Origin: QQUD01 sp039029915
GTDB lineage: Bacteria > Chloroflexota > Anaerolineae > Promineifilales > Promineifilaceae
DNA: 59,485 nucleotides
Direction: 5' to 3'
Assembly: GCA_039029915.1 (NCBI GenBank)
Contig: JBCCFD010000001.1
Coordinates: 1-59,485, forward strand
Shown: piece after piece, positions 24,925-33,397 of the stretch
Layout of the letters: every line of letters begins with the position of its first letter
Numbering within the stretch: position 1 is the stretch's first letter
The notes under the pieces: model-generated
What the model saw: the letters and a program-made list of their open reading frames with translations, nothing else
Database searches by the model: none
Told to the model about the DNA's origin: nothing
Translations under genes and position numbers: made by a program

Positions 24925-27429
24925 ATGTTTGATTGGCAAACGGATGAAGAGCCTCAAGAGTGGTTTGAGCAGAAGCCTGATAGAAAATCCGGAACCAATC
25001 GGCCTAGAAGGGGGCGCTGGTTCCTAATTGGCTTTGTAGTGTTTATCGCATTTGGGGTTGTTATTTACCGGCAAACAATCAAACGCGCTGAGGAAGCGAT
25101 CTTAAACACAAAGCAAGAGATATTGGCGGCGCATCATTTGGTTATGTCGGCTGCCCAAAATGGGGACGTGGCGTTATTTCGCGGGAATTTGTCAGGTGAG
25201 GATTTAGCGTGGGTGGTGGTTCAAGAAACGGCCGTTCAAAACCAAACCTTTTTTGATCGACCGTTTTATGGGGTGGGGTTTACGGCGGTTGGAAATCCTA
25301 AACTTGCAACTGTTGCAGACATTACCCTAACAAACGATTTTTTAACGGCTCAGGTGGCATATCGTGTACCGTATTGGGTTGAGGTTGGAGAAGGCATAAC
25401 GGAGACTGTTTCCTTGACGCACACGGCCGTTTATCGCAAAGGACGCACCCGATGGCTGTATGGACCTCCCAGAAACAGCGACTGGGGGGCTTGGCTCACC
25501 TATGAGCTTCCTCGTCTTAAACTTTATGCGCCTGAAGCAGATAGTGACATTGCTGGCGTATATGCGGTTCAGTTCAATCAACATTTAGAGCAGCTTTGTG
25601 GTGAGTATCAGTTTGATTGCCCGGAAGACTGGCGCTTAGAAGTGCGATTTTCGCCCGATTTTCCTCTCGACAGAGCGCAGATCCGTCTTGACGCAATTGA
25701 AGACAGCTCCCACATTTTACAATTACCCACCCCCACACTGATTGGCGTACCCCACACGAATGCGGCCAAATCAGCGCACCAAAATAGCTATGCTAGCCTC
25801 ATTATTTTGCACGCTATCGCTGATTTGACGGGATACGATTGTTGCCAGAAGAAGAACTTGTTTGATTTGGTGGTTGATAAACAGCTAAGCGAGTTGGAAA
25901 TACGGCCGTTTACCCTCACACCAGAAAAATATTCTCAGCTATTTGATAAGTGGGATCAAGACCATTTTAGAATCATCTGGAATAATCTAAAGATGACGCC
26001 CCAAGATCGTCAGTTTGGTCTTTTAGAGCTCACCTTTATTCAAAGTCAACTTAATGTGTCTAACGGTGCTCTTGCCAGGGCAATCAGTAACCAAAATGAA
26101 AATGACCCGACATTTCAGCTTTATCGAGACGTTTTTTTTATCGATGAGCGCACTGACTTATCATCTGAAATGATCCAGTTTGTTTATCAACGATCAACTT
26201 ATTCTAACCATAATCAAACTGCTGCTTTTCCCGATCAATCTATCCTCCTATCTTGTATCGGAAGCCCAGGATTTGTGATTTTAGGGCATCATCCCTCTAA
26301 AGAAGGGTGGCATCAAAAATCGATCTATTCGTTGTTTGAACCAGCTGTGTCCCCTTATGGGTATACGATGCTTGGAAACAACAAATTTGTGATTAATAGT
26401 ATCGAGCTCGATGAGGATTTGGATCTCGACAATCTGATTTTTACTCAGTCACTTTTTCTCTGGGATGGCGAAAGCGTACAGCCATTGATTACGGGTGGAG
26501 AATATGAGAATTTTAATACGCCAGAGCTGCTTGAAAATGAAAATTATCTAATCGTTCAAAAATATTCTCAAGACCACAATACTCCCAGCGAAACGGTCCT
26601 GCTTGATTTGAATCATTGTCATGAAGCAGGTTGTCAGAGTCGATCAATTGGTGAATATAAAGCGTATCAATTGTCACCGGATAGGAACCGTCTGTTTTTC
26701 TATGGTGGCATTGAAAACCAGTTTGCCCAATCTCTGATTGCACATGATTTATACGTTACCAATGAAATCCTGCATCCAGCTTGGATGGTGGCGAATAATG
26801 TTCATGCAGCAGATTGGCTCGGGAATGACCACCTAGTTTATCTGCAGTTGATTGAAGATGGGCAGCAGCTGCACTGGGCATTGATGCTTTATAAGGTGCA
26901 TTCAAAGGGAAGAACTGTCCTTTTTTCAAGTCAAGACAATGCTTTGCCTGATATTAACAATGTGACAAATTGGTTTGAACTTGATTTTGCATCTTCATTC
27001 AGTGAGGCCCCGATTGTTTATGTTAGAGCTTGGCCTAAAGGAGCTACACTTCCAAGAAGAGGTGGCATTGAGTTCCTTTTTGAGGTTGATTTAGATAATA
27101 GCAAAGCTTCAATTCAAATCTTGTCTGAACGCATCGAAGAGGAGGGAACCTTCCTGCAATTAGAAGGTAAGTGGCTAACGTCTGGTAAAGTTTCAACCGA
27201 AAATGGATATTTTGTTACCTATCAGCTTCGTCACTTAGAAACTATGCAGACGTATCAGATTGATGCTCTAGATTTTGCCCCTTCGATATGGTCAGATGAT
27301 AAACAATGGGTTGTTTATCGTTTGAATCAAAACCAACTGGCGCTGTTAGAACCGGAAAGCGGCTATCGTTATTTATTGCCATCACATGAAGGTGTTTGTA
27401 CGAGTGCTGGTTGGGAAGAGGATAGCTAG
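24925..27429 (+). CDS. Membrane-anchored protein of unknown function, tandem paralogue 1
   Basis: An 834-residue protein with a short cytoplasmic start (MFDWQTDEEPQEWF), a basic stretch (RPRRGRW), one membrane helix (about 31-47) and a large external part. The N-terminal external third holds conserved pairs of cysteines, for example CGEYQFDCPEDW and YDCCQKK. The C-terminal half has alternating strands and loops of propeller style (PDRNRLFFYGG, DDKQWVVYRL, LLEPESGYRYLLPSHEG). It is clearly homologous from end to end with the product of 27688-30198. No enzyme motif is recognised. Outer-surface sensing or binding is possible but unproven. Confidence 0.82.
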   Translation: MFDWQTDEEPQEWFEQKPDRKSGTNRPRRGRWFLIGFVVFIAFGVVIYRQTIKRAEEAILNTKQEILAAHHLVMSAAQNGDVALFRGNLSGEDLAWVVVQETAVQNQTFFDRPFYGVGFTAVGNPKLATVADITLTNDFLTAQVAYRVPYWVEVGEGITETVSLTHTAVYRKGRTRWLYGPPRNSDWGAWLTYELPRLKLYAPEADSDIAGVYAVQFNQHLEQLCGEYQFDCPEDWRLEVRFSPDFPLDRAQIRLDAIEDSSHILQLPTPTLIGVPHTNAAKSAHQNSYASLIILHAIADLTGYDCCQKKNLFDLVVDKQLSELEIRPFTLTPEKYSQLFDKWDQDHFRIIWNNLKMTPQDRQFGLLELTFIQSQLNVSNGALARAISNQNENDPTFQLYRDVFFIDERTDLSSEMIQFVYQRSTYSNHNQTAAFPDQSILLSCIGSPGFVILGHHPSKEGWHQKSIYSLFEPAVSPYGYTMLGNNKFVINSIELDEDLDLDNLIFTQSLFLWDGESVQPLITGGEYENFNTPELLENENYLIVQKYSQDHNTPSETVLLDLNHCHEAGCQSRSIGEYKAYQLSPDRNRLFFYGGIENQFAQSLIAHDLYVTNEILHPAWMVANNVHAADWLGNDHLVYLQLIEDGQQLHWALMLYKVHSKGRTVLFSSQDNALPDINNVTNWFELDFASSFSEAPIVYVRAWPKGATLPRRGGIEFLFEVDLDNSKASIQILSERIEEEGTFLQLEGKWLTSGKVSTENGYFVTYQLRHLETMQTYQIDALDFAPSIWSDDKQWVVYRLNQNQLALLEPESGYRYLLPSHEGVCTSAGWEEDS

Positions 27430-27439
27430 AGGAAAATTG

Positions 27440-27589
27440 ATGCGGAAGATTGCGCATGATGTTGGTCTAAGTGAGGCTAAGGTGCTGATTTCTAAGTTGT
27501 GAAGAACATTTGTGGGGTGAATGAATCGTCGTCTCAATGAACAGCTGAGCCTGCTGCGATTGACCAAAACCGTACAAAGCCTGAATTAA
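27440..27589 (+). pseudogene. Decayed fragment resembling sigma-factor region 4
   Basis: One reading frame from the ATG at 27440 gives MRKIAHDVGLSEAKVLISKL, stop, RTFVG, stop, MNRRLNEQL and on to TAA at 27587. Ignoring the two TGA codons, the order IA-x-x-VGLSEAKV-x9-R-x8-RL resembles the DNA-binding helix-turn-helix of ECF-type sigma factors. Both stops could come from CGA (Arg) to TGA transitions. It lies between the two paralogous genes and may mark an old rearrangement. Short and uncertain. Confidence 0.3.
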
Positions 27590-27601
27590 ATTCTATATTA
27601 G

Positions 27602-27658
27602 AAACGCTCGACAAGATGGCTATTTATCTCATAATGACCCCAAATGTCGAGCGTTTTT
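27602..27658 (+). terminator. Intrinsic terminator before second paralogue
   Basis: Perfect 12-bp arms AAACGCTCGACA (27602-27613) and TGTCGAGCGTTT (27645-27656) with a T-run and T-rich tail. Located 29 bp before the ATG at 27688, the same position and core sequence as the hairpin before the first paralogue. It appears to have been copied with the gene. Confidence 0.75.
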
Positions 27659-27687
27659 GTTTTATTTTTGTGTAACTAAAAATAACT

Positions 27688-30198
27688 ATGTTTGATTGGC
27701 AAACGGATGAAGATCAGTCTGAATGGATTGAGTCAGAACAACCCTCCCCGCCTACGCCAAAGCGGCGGCTTTCAGTGCGATGGTGGCTGGTCATTCTTTG
27801 TGGTGTGCTGGTGACAGGTACTGTTGTGTACACGCAGGCCAATCAGCGCGTTGAAGAAGCGACAACGGCGACAAAGCAAGAGGTATTGGCGACGCATATA
27901 CTTTTGATGAATGCGGCTGATAATGGGGATGTCTCGTTATTTTGGGGGAATCTATCGGCAGCTGATCCAGAGTGGAATGAGTCTTTACGGACGGCTATCC
28001 AAACCGATACCTTTTTTGATCGGCAATTTTATGGGGTAGGGTTTGCCGCTGAGGATACGGCCGTATCCCCAACCATCGACGACATTTCCCTTGCAGATGA
28101 TTTCCGACAAGCTGAAGTATCCTACTTGATGCCCTATGTGGTCGAGGTAGGGGAAGGCATGACGGAAACGGTGCAGCTCGAGCATACGGCAGTTTATCGC
28201 AAAGGGCGCGACCGCTGGCTGTATGCGCCGCCTAGGTCCGACTTTTGGGGAGGGCAGAAAACACTTCAATTCAACAGGCTGCAGCTTGACGTTCCAGCCA
28301 CAGATAGTGAGCTTGCTTTAGAATACGGTGCTCAAATCAATCAATATTTAGAGCAGTTTTGTGGTGAGTATCAGTTTGATTGTGCCGAAGATTGGCAAAT
28401 TGAAGTGCGGTTTTCTCCTGAGCTGCTTAACGAAATGGGTGATGACCGTTCGAATCTACTTGTCGATCAATCAATCGTTTTACAATTGCCCACCCCATCA
28501 CTGCTCGGGCGACCTCAATCTGATGAGGCCCAACTCGCGCAGCTGAACAGCTATGCCAACTTAATTGTGACCCACGCCATGGCAGAATTGGTTGAGTATG
28601 AGTGCTGTGAGCATCAAAATCTGTTTAATTTGCTTGTGGACAAACAGCTGAGTGAGTTGAGTATACGGCCGGTTCCATTTAGTGAAGAGCAAAACGCTCA
28701 AATTTTTGAGAGGTGGACCCAAGAGTATTCTCGCCCAGTCTGGGATAACCAAGAAATGACTGCCACGCAGCGGCAATTTGGTTACTTAGAGCTTCTTTTC
28801 TTGCAAAAAGAATTGGGATTATCAAATAAAGCGTTGATAGAAGCCCTTTTGCAAACAAATGGACGCGATCCAGTTTATGCACTTTATCGAGAATTAGGGA
28901 ATATTGAAGACAGAGCAACCCTCGAATTAAAGTTGATTCGATTTGTTTATGATCACTCAACACATGCGGCTGAGGATATCCAAAGCGAATTGCCTAATCA
29001 ATCCATTTATCTTTCTTGCGAAGGAACTCAATCAGCTCAAGAACTATCAATCTTAAAATATTCTTTTCAAGCAGAAAAGTGGGATCAAGAACGAACCTAC
29101 CCAATAGATGAAGCGTCTTTAATCACCTTTGTGCAACCCATTCCCGAGAGCAATAACTTTCTTATCAATCAAAGAAACCTCGATCCTGAAAATGAGGCAA
29201 ACACTGTCATATCAATCTTCCTGTGGCGTGAAGTAGAAATTATCCCCTTATTGTTGGCAGAAGAAAATGTAGGATTTTATCTGCCAGCGTTTATTAATGA
29301 TGGGCAAAATCTAGTGGTCCAGAAATTTTTTAATAATTCCATTAACCAAACTGAAACAATTATGTTTGATTTAACAAGTTGTACGAATGATGGATGCCTG
29401 CAAACTATCATTGGGGATTCTATCTATTATAAACCCGCCCCCAATAAGGACACCTATTTTTTCTACGGGAATAGCAGCGAATTTCATCAGAGCCACACGT
29501 TTTTCGCAGGGGACATTTATCTAACGGACGACATCACTGAACCGGCTAAAAAAATTGCTTCAAATGTGTATCAGGTAGAGTGGTTTGGTAATCGACACCT
29601 TATTCTTTTACAATTGATTGAAGATGACCCCTTCATCCAGTGGCAGCTGAATTTGTATAACATTGAAACAGAAACAATGCAGCGACTTTACTCGAGTGCT
29701 GACAATGAGCTTACGAGAATAAGTGACGCTCAACAGCTGTCAGACCTTTCATTTTCTGCTTCTTTTAATGACAATGCCTTGGTCTATATTCGCTTCCTCC
29801 CCCGTGGACTTTCACCAGAGGACAGGGGCTGGGTGGAGCTTGTTTTTGATATTGATGTTGAGACTGGGTTAGCAGATGTGCAGCAACTGCCGCAACGAAT
29901 TGGCAATATCGACACAGTGACGTCGTTAGAAAATGATTGGCTCATGTTTGGTGACTTCTCAAATTATAATGGTAATTCATTTGCGCTTACGCTATTCAAC
30001 ATTGAGACCCACCAAACCTATCAAATCAATGCCATCGATTTTAATTTGGAAGTTTGGTCTGAGGATAAGAAATGGGTTGTTTATCAGTTAAATGAATTTC
30101 AATTTGCTTTGCTAGCGCCCGACAGCGGCTATCAATATTTATTACCACCACATGAAGGGGTTAATTGCTATACATTAAATTGGGGAGCTGGTAGCTAG
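27688..30198 (+). CDS. Membrane-anchored protein of unknown function, tandem paralogue 2
   Basis: An 836-residue homologue of the preceding gene. It has the same opening (MFDWQTDED), a basic stop-transfer-like stretch (PKRRLSVRW), one membrane helix (about 30-48) and a large external domain. Shared landmarks are FFDRQFYGVGF, TAVYRKGRDRWLYAPPR, CGEYQFDCAEDW, EYECCEHQNLFNLLVDKQLSEL and the end SGYQYLLPPHEG. All conserved cysteines of paralogue 1 are retained. Function unknown. The start ATG lacks a strong Shine-Dalgarno sequence, as in paralogue 1. The pair probably arose by tandem duplication that included the upstream terminator. Confidence 0.82.
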   Translation: MFDWQTDEDQSEWIESEQPSPPTPKRRLSVRWWLVILCGVLVTGTVVYTQANQRVEEATTATKQEVLATHILLMNAADNGDVSLFWGNLSAADPEWNESLRTAIQTDTFFDRQFYGVGFAAEDTAVSPTIDDISLADDFRQAEVSYLMPYVVEVGEGMTETVQLEHTAVYRKGRDRWLYAPPRSDFWGGQKTLQFNRLQLDVPATDSELALEYGAQINQYLEQFCGEYQFDCAEDWQIEVRFSPELLNEMGDDRSNLLVDQSIVLQLPTPSLLGRPQSDEAQLAQLNSYANLIVTHAMAELVEYECCEHQNLFNLLVDKQLSELSIRPVPFSEEQNAQIFERWTQEYSRPVWDNQEMTATQRQFGYLELLFLQKELGLSNKALIEALLQTNGRDPVYALYRELGNIEDRATLELKLIRFVYDHSTHAAEDIQSELPNQSIYLSCEGTQSAQELSILKYSFQAEKWDQERTYPIDEASLITFVQPIPESNNFLINQRNLDPENEANTVISIFLWREVEIIPLLLAEENVGFYLPAFINDGQNLVVQKFFNNSINQTETIMFDLTSCTNDGCLQTIIGDSIYYKPAPNKDTYFFYGNSSEFHQSHTFFAGDIYLTDDITEPAKKIASNVYQVEWFGNRHLILLQLIEDDPFIQWQLNLYNIETETMQRLYSSADNELTRISDAQQLSDLSFSASFNDNALVYIRFLPRGLSPEDRGWVELVFDIDVETGLADVQQLPQRIGNIDTVTSLENDWLMFGDFSNYNGNSFALTLFNIETHQTYQINAIDFNLEVWSEDKKWVVYQLNEFQFALLAPDSGYQYLLPPHEGVNCYTLNWGAGS

Positions 30199-30261
30199 CG
30201 AGATAAGCAAGAGAATAGAAAGTTAGTTTTGATACTTTTTTCATTTGGTGACATTTTGACA

Positions 30262-30825
30262 TTAGCCAAAAATTTCATCGACGGGAACAGAGAAATTAGG
30301 AAAAAGCGGGTCTCCGATGAGCATGTCTTGGTTAGCTAACTTTTTGACAATATTGGGGGCTTGATGAATGGTTATAGTTTGGGTTTGAGGGTAGAGTATC
30401 CAAACGAGCTGGGTCCCCGCTTCCAGATATTCGATAATTTTTGTTTCAATTTCAACGGCCGTTTCGCTTGGCGAAATTACTTCCACAGCTAAATCTGGCG
30501 CACCATCAAAAAAGCCTTTTTCAGATGCAAACTTCTCAAATTTCTCATTCGTGACGAATGCTGCATCAGGTGCCCGAACGGTATCTGGGTTTTTTGCAAT
30601 CAGAAAGCCCGTTTCAGCGGCACACATAACACCACTTTTTTCCTGTAAGATGTGCATGCCCAACAAAAGGCTGATTTTATGAGCAATGGTTCCATGATGA
30701 AAACTGGCAGGTGACATCGGTTTAAATTCTCCTCGCACTAGTTCGCCACGACTGGCGTCTGGAGGAAGTTTAGCCAACTCTTCTGCTGTCATCAACTTAG
30801 ATTTTGTTTTTACCAATATCGTCAT
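30262..30825 (-). CDS. Uma2-family (DUF820) endonuclease-like protein
   Basis: A 187-residue protein of the Uma2/DUF820 family, a PD-(D/E)XK-type nuclease fold that is abundant in cyanobacteria and Chloroflexota. The family pattern is complete: RGELVRGEFKPMSPASFHH at the start, the acidic RAPDAAFV, the core PDLAVEVISPSE, and the Lys-containing helix TKIIEYLEAGTQLVWILYP. Biological role is not settled for the family. It stands alone between the plus-strand paralogue 2 and the minus-strand MFS transporter. Confidence 0.9.
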   Translation of the reverse strand: MTILVKTKSKLMTAEELAKLPPDASRGELVRGEFKPMSPASFHHGTIAHKISLLLGMHILQEKSGVMCAAETGFLIAKNPDTVRAPDAAFVTNEKFEKFASEKGFFDGAPDLAVEVISPSETAVEIETKIIEYLEAGTQLVWILYPQTQTITIHQAPNIVKKLANQDMLIGDPLFPNFSVPVDEIFG

Positions 30826-30928
30826 GTTGGCTATTTTAGTAGGGAGTAATCGGCCATGTCAAATTTGGCGAATAGGTGAGAGCATATATGAGTGAGTCAG
30901 CGAAACTCTACCACTCTACCACCCTGTC

Positions 30929-32446
30929 CTACCCATCCTTTTTAAGCATGAATGCAAATATCAACGCCCCTACCCCAACGACGGCCGTTACCAAAAACGT
31001 CTCTGTCAAAACTTGGACCGTTACTTGAACTAAGCCGTCTACAATCGCTTGCTGATATGTTGGGTCTGTGATGGGGAGGTCGGGCAGCTCAATTTGGGTG
31101 CGAAGGATGTTGAAGCGGCGTAGGCCAAAGGCGGTTAGTCCTGATAGCCCCACGCTCATGCCGATGAGCCGCATCACGATAACTAAACTAGATGCGATAC
31201 CTCGTTGATCATCAGGGGCGGCGTTGATAACGGCCGTTCCCACCGGCGCTGTCAACAGCCCAAACCCAATCCCAAGGATGACTAACTGCCACCCTGATTG
31301 CCAAAACGGCGTGTTTACTCGCCAGTTTAAGCCAAGTAGGGCAAAGCCACTGATACAAAAAAGAAGCCCAATCGTCGCCGGGAGCCGGTAGCTAAACCGT
31401 TCGGTCATCTTGCCTCCGACATGTGCCATAACGGCCATTGCGCCCGTCATCCCGCTCAATAGGTAGCCACTAATCAAAGCAGATTGGGCTACGTCAACCG
31501 CTAACACATTAACCAGCAAAGGCACATTTACCATTGCAATAATTAATATCGCCCCAACGAGAAAGTTGATTAGGACAGCAACTGAAAAGTTGGGCCGCTG
31601 GAATAAGGTCAGATTGATTAATGGGGCTGTTTGTGCTGCCCGCTGCATTAGATTTCGTTGGATGAGAACAAACGCAATCATGCCAATAATGGAAACACTA
31701 TACAATATCCAAGTCGTTGTGGGACTGAGAGTGGCCTCATTCGAAAAGCTCGCAAACCCTCCTGCACTTTGCACGTCTCCGCTGTTTAGCAACGCAATAT
31801 TAAAGCAGAGCAGCACGAGGGTGAGAACGGCCGTTCCGATCCAGTCAATGCGCTTCTTTTCTGTGGGTTGAGGCAAATCAGCCAGCGCCCTCCACGCTAA
31901 AATAAGACCAATTATTGTTAAGGGGATGTTTAGATAAAATTGCCAGCGCCACGTCAAAAAACGAATAAGCAGTGCCCCATAAAGTGGTCCCCACACCCAA
32001 CCGGCCGTGTCGATAGCCCCAAGCGTGCCGAGAGCGGTGGCTCTTTTTTCAGCGGGATACACATCTGCAATCACGGCCATTGCCACAGGCACCATGGCAC
32101 CGCCGCCTAGGGCTGTCAAAACACGTCCAAAAAGAAAGGATTCAAAGCTGTTGGCGAATGGCACCCAGATTGACCCCGCCAAAAACAGAAGCAGCGAGCT
32201 GATATAGACTGCTCGTCGCCCGACAATATCGCTGACGCGCCCAATAAAAGGCATCACCACGACGTAAGCAATTAGATAGGCATTGACGATCCACGTGGCT
32301 TGGTCTAAGCCATCTGGCAAGGGTATTTCGAGGTCAAAGATAATTTGGCGCAGCATCGTGGAGACGACGGTCAGATCATCTGCGGCAATGAAAACCCCAA
32401 AAGCGAGCGAAAATAAGATGAAATTGGGAGACCGGTTGGGCTTCAT
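30929..32446 (-). CDS. MFS transporter, DHA2-like (14 TM) drug/proton antiporter
   Basis: A 505-residue integral membrane protein with about 14 hydrophobic helices. The conserved loop after the second helix is GRVSDIVGRRAVY, matching the MFS motif A, and the motif C-like GAIDTAGWVWGPLYGALL occurs in helix 5. This fits the DHA2 family of proton-driven multidrug efflux transporters. The substrate is unknown. Its start lies 3 bp from the stop of the small gene at 32450 on the same strand, so the two are co-transcribed. Confidence 0.92.
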   Translation of the reverse strand: MKPNRSPNFILFSLAFGVFIAADDLTVVSTMLRQIIFDLEIPLPDGLDQATWIVNAYLIAYVVVMPFIGRVSDIVGRRAVYISSLLLFLAGSIWVPFANSFESFLFGRVLTALGGGAMVPVAMAVIADVYPAEKRATALGTLGAIDTAGWVWGPLYGALLIRFLTWRWQFYLNIPLTIIGLILAWRALADLPQPTEKKRIDWIGTAVLTLVLLCFNIALLNSGDVQSAGGFASFSNEATLSPTTTWILYSVSIIGMIAFVLIQRNLMQRAAQTAPLINLTLFQRPNFSVAVLINFLVGAILIIAMVNVPLLVNVLAVDVAQSALISGYLLSGMTGAMAVMAHVGGKMTERFSYRLPATIGLLFCISGFALLGLNWRVNTPFWQSGWQLVILGIGFGLLTAPVGTAVINAAPDDQRGIASSLVIVMRLIGMSVGLSGLTAFGLRRFNILRTQIELPDLPITDPTYQQAIVDGLVQVTVQVLTETFLVTAVVGVGALIFAFMLKKDG

Positions 32447-32449
32447 CGA

Positions 32450-32728
32450 TTAGAGGAAGAAATCTTTGATAACGGCCGTTACATCCAAAACGATAGCGTG
32501 CCATTCTGCATCTGGATGTTTAGACACCGTTAGGTCACTGGGCTCAATCTTTAGCGTTTCGATACCTTCTACAACGGCGAGGGCGTTGGCGACAGCGGAC
32601 CCTTCTTCCATCGCCTCAACTGACTCATACACCTCTTCTGCTTGGTCAGTTAGACGCAAATTGGTGTAAAAATACATCACCTCTTGATCGTCGCTAGGTT
32701 CTGTTTCAATTTCGATATATTCAGACAT
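32450..32728 (-). CDS. Small protein resembling the Nfu/NifU N-terminal domain
   Basis: A 92-residue acidic protein. The pattern MYFYTNLRLTDQAEEVYESVEAMEEGSAVANALAVVEGIETLKIEPSDLTVSK (in pieces: AVANALAVVEGI, LTVSKHPDAEW, VTAVIKDFF) follows the Nfu N-terminal domain. That domain alternates S/A-x-LA-x-AL-x-x-I-x-GV with LTV-K and W before a last helix. It lacks the C-terminal CxxC cluster domain, so it cannot itself carry Fe-S by that route. Assignment by pattern only. It lies directly upstream of the MFS gene. Confidence 0.6.
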   Translation of the reverse strand: MSEYIEIETEPSDDQEVMYFYTNLRLTDQAEEVYESVEAMEEGSAVANALAVVEGIETLKIEPSDLTVSKHPDAEWHAIVLDVTAVIKDFFL

Positions 32729-32945
32729 TGAAGGGATTATAGCAAATCGTAACGGTCAGCCTATAATTGGGTTTTGTAGAAGAGAGAATAGATAGCTAGA
32801 GTGTAGAGCGAGTGGGAGGCTTTTGATAATCATCCCTTGTATCCCTCATGGCTCTGACTGTTAAAATGATGAAAGCATGACCCGAAAAGCTGACAGGCCA
32901 ACCAGCTGAACTGCTGACAAGCCTATCACATAAAAGGAGACCATC

Positions 32946-33158
32946 ATGAACAAAATGTTTAGTTTTTTAGCTGGGGCGCTATGTGGGGCGTTGATTGGAG
33001 CCGTTACGGCGATTTTGCTAGCGCCCGCATCGGGTGAAGATCTACGCTCGGGTGCGCAAGCGCGCTGGAATGAGGCGATGGCTGAAGCCCAAAAAGCCCG
33101 TGAGGAAACCCAAAAACGTCTTGAAACCCAGTTTGCCCAAATGAAAGGCGGAGAATAG
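32946..33158 (+). CDS. YtxH-like small membrane protein
   Basis: A 70-residue protein with a glycine-rich membrane helix (FLAGALCGALIGAVTAILLAPASGEDLR). The APxSGxxxR sequence after it is the signature of YtxH-domain proteins. A charged amphipathic helix or coiled coil follows (EAMAEAQKAREETQKRLE). Related proteins are linked to general stress, but no biochemical role is known. A GGAG site precedes the ATG. Monocistronic. Confidence 0.82.
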   Translation: MNKMFSFLAGALCGALIGAVTAILLAPASGEDLRSGAQARWNEAMAEAQKAREETQKRLETQFAQMKGGE

Positions 33159-33202
33159 GTTGCTGGCAATTCGCTTTGAGCTATGAGTGCTGAGCTTTAA
33201 GC

Positions 33203-33310
33203 GTTCCGAAGTCTCTAAATTGAATACCTTTTGAGATAAACCCTTCGGAACCTTTAGGAAACGAGATTTGTCACCATCGTTTTATTCAAAATAGGTCTTT
33301 CGTTTCACTT
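33203..33310 (+). repeat. Dispersed two-hairpin repeat, copy C
   Basis: Hairpin 1 is GTTCCGAAG (33203-33211) with CTTCGGAAC (33243-33251). Hairpin 2 is GAAACGAGA (33258-33266) with TTTCGTTTC (33298-33306), followed by ACTTA. Same order and spacing as copies A, B and D. Lies between the YtxH gene and the convergent metalloprotease gene. Confidence 0.78.
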
Positions 33311-33397
33311 ATGCTTGACCGCAGAGCGCTTTTTCACTTATCAGCCGTGTCAGTTACCACTTGCTGCCTTCTACTTTGCCACCTTGCAACATGCACC

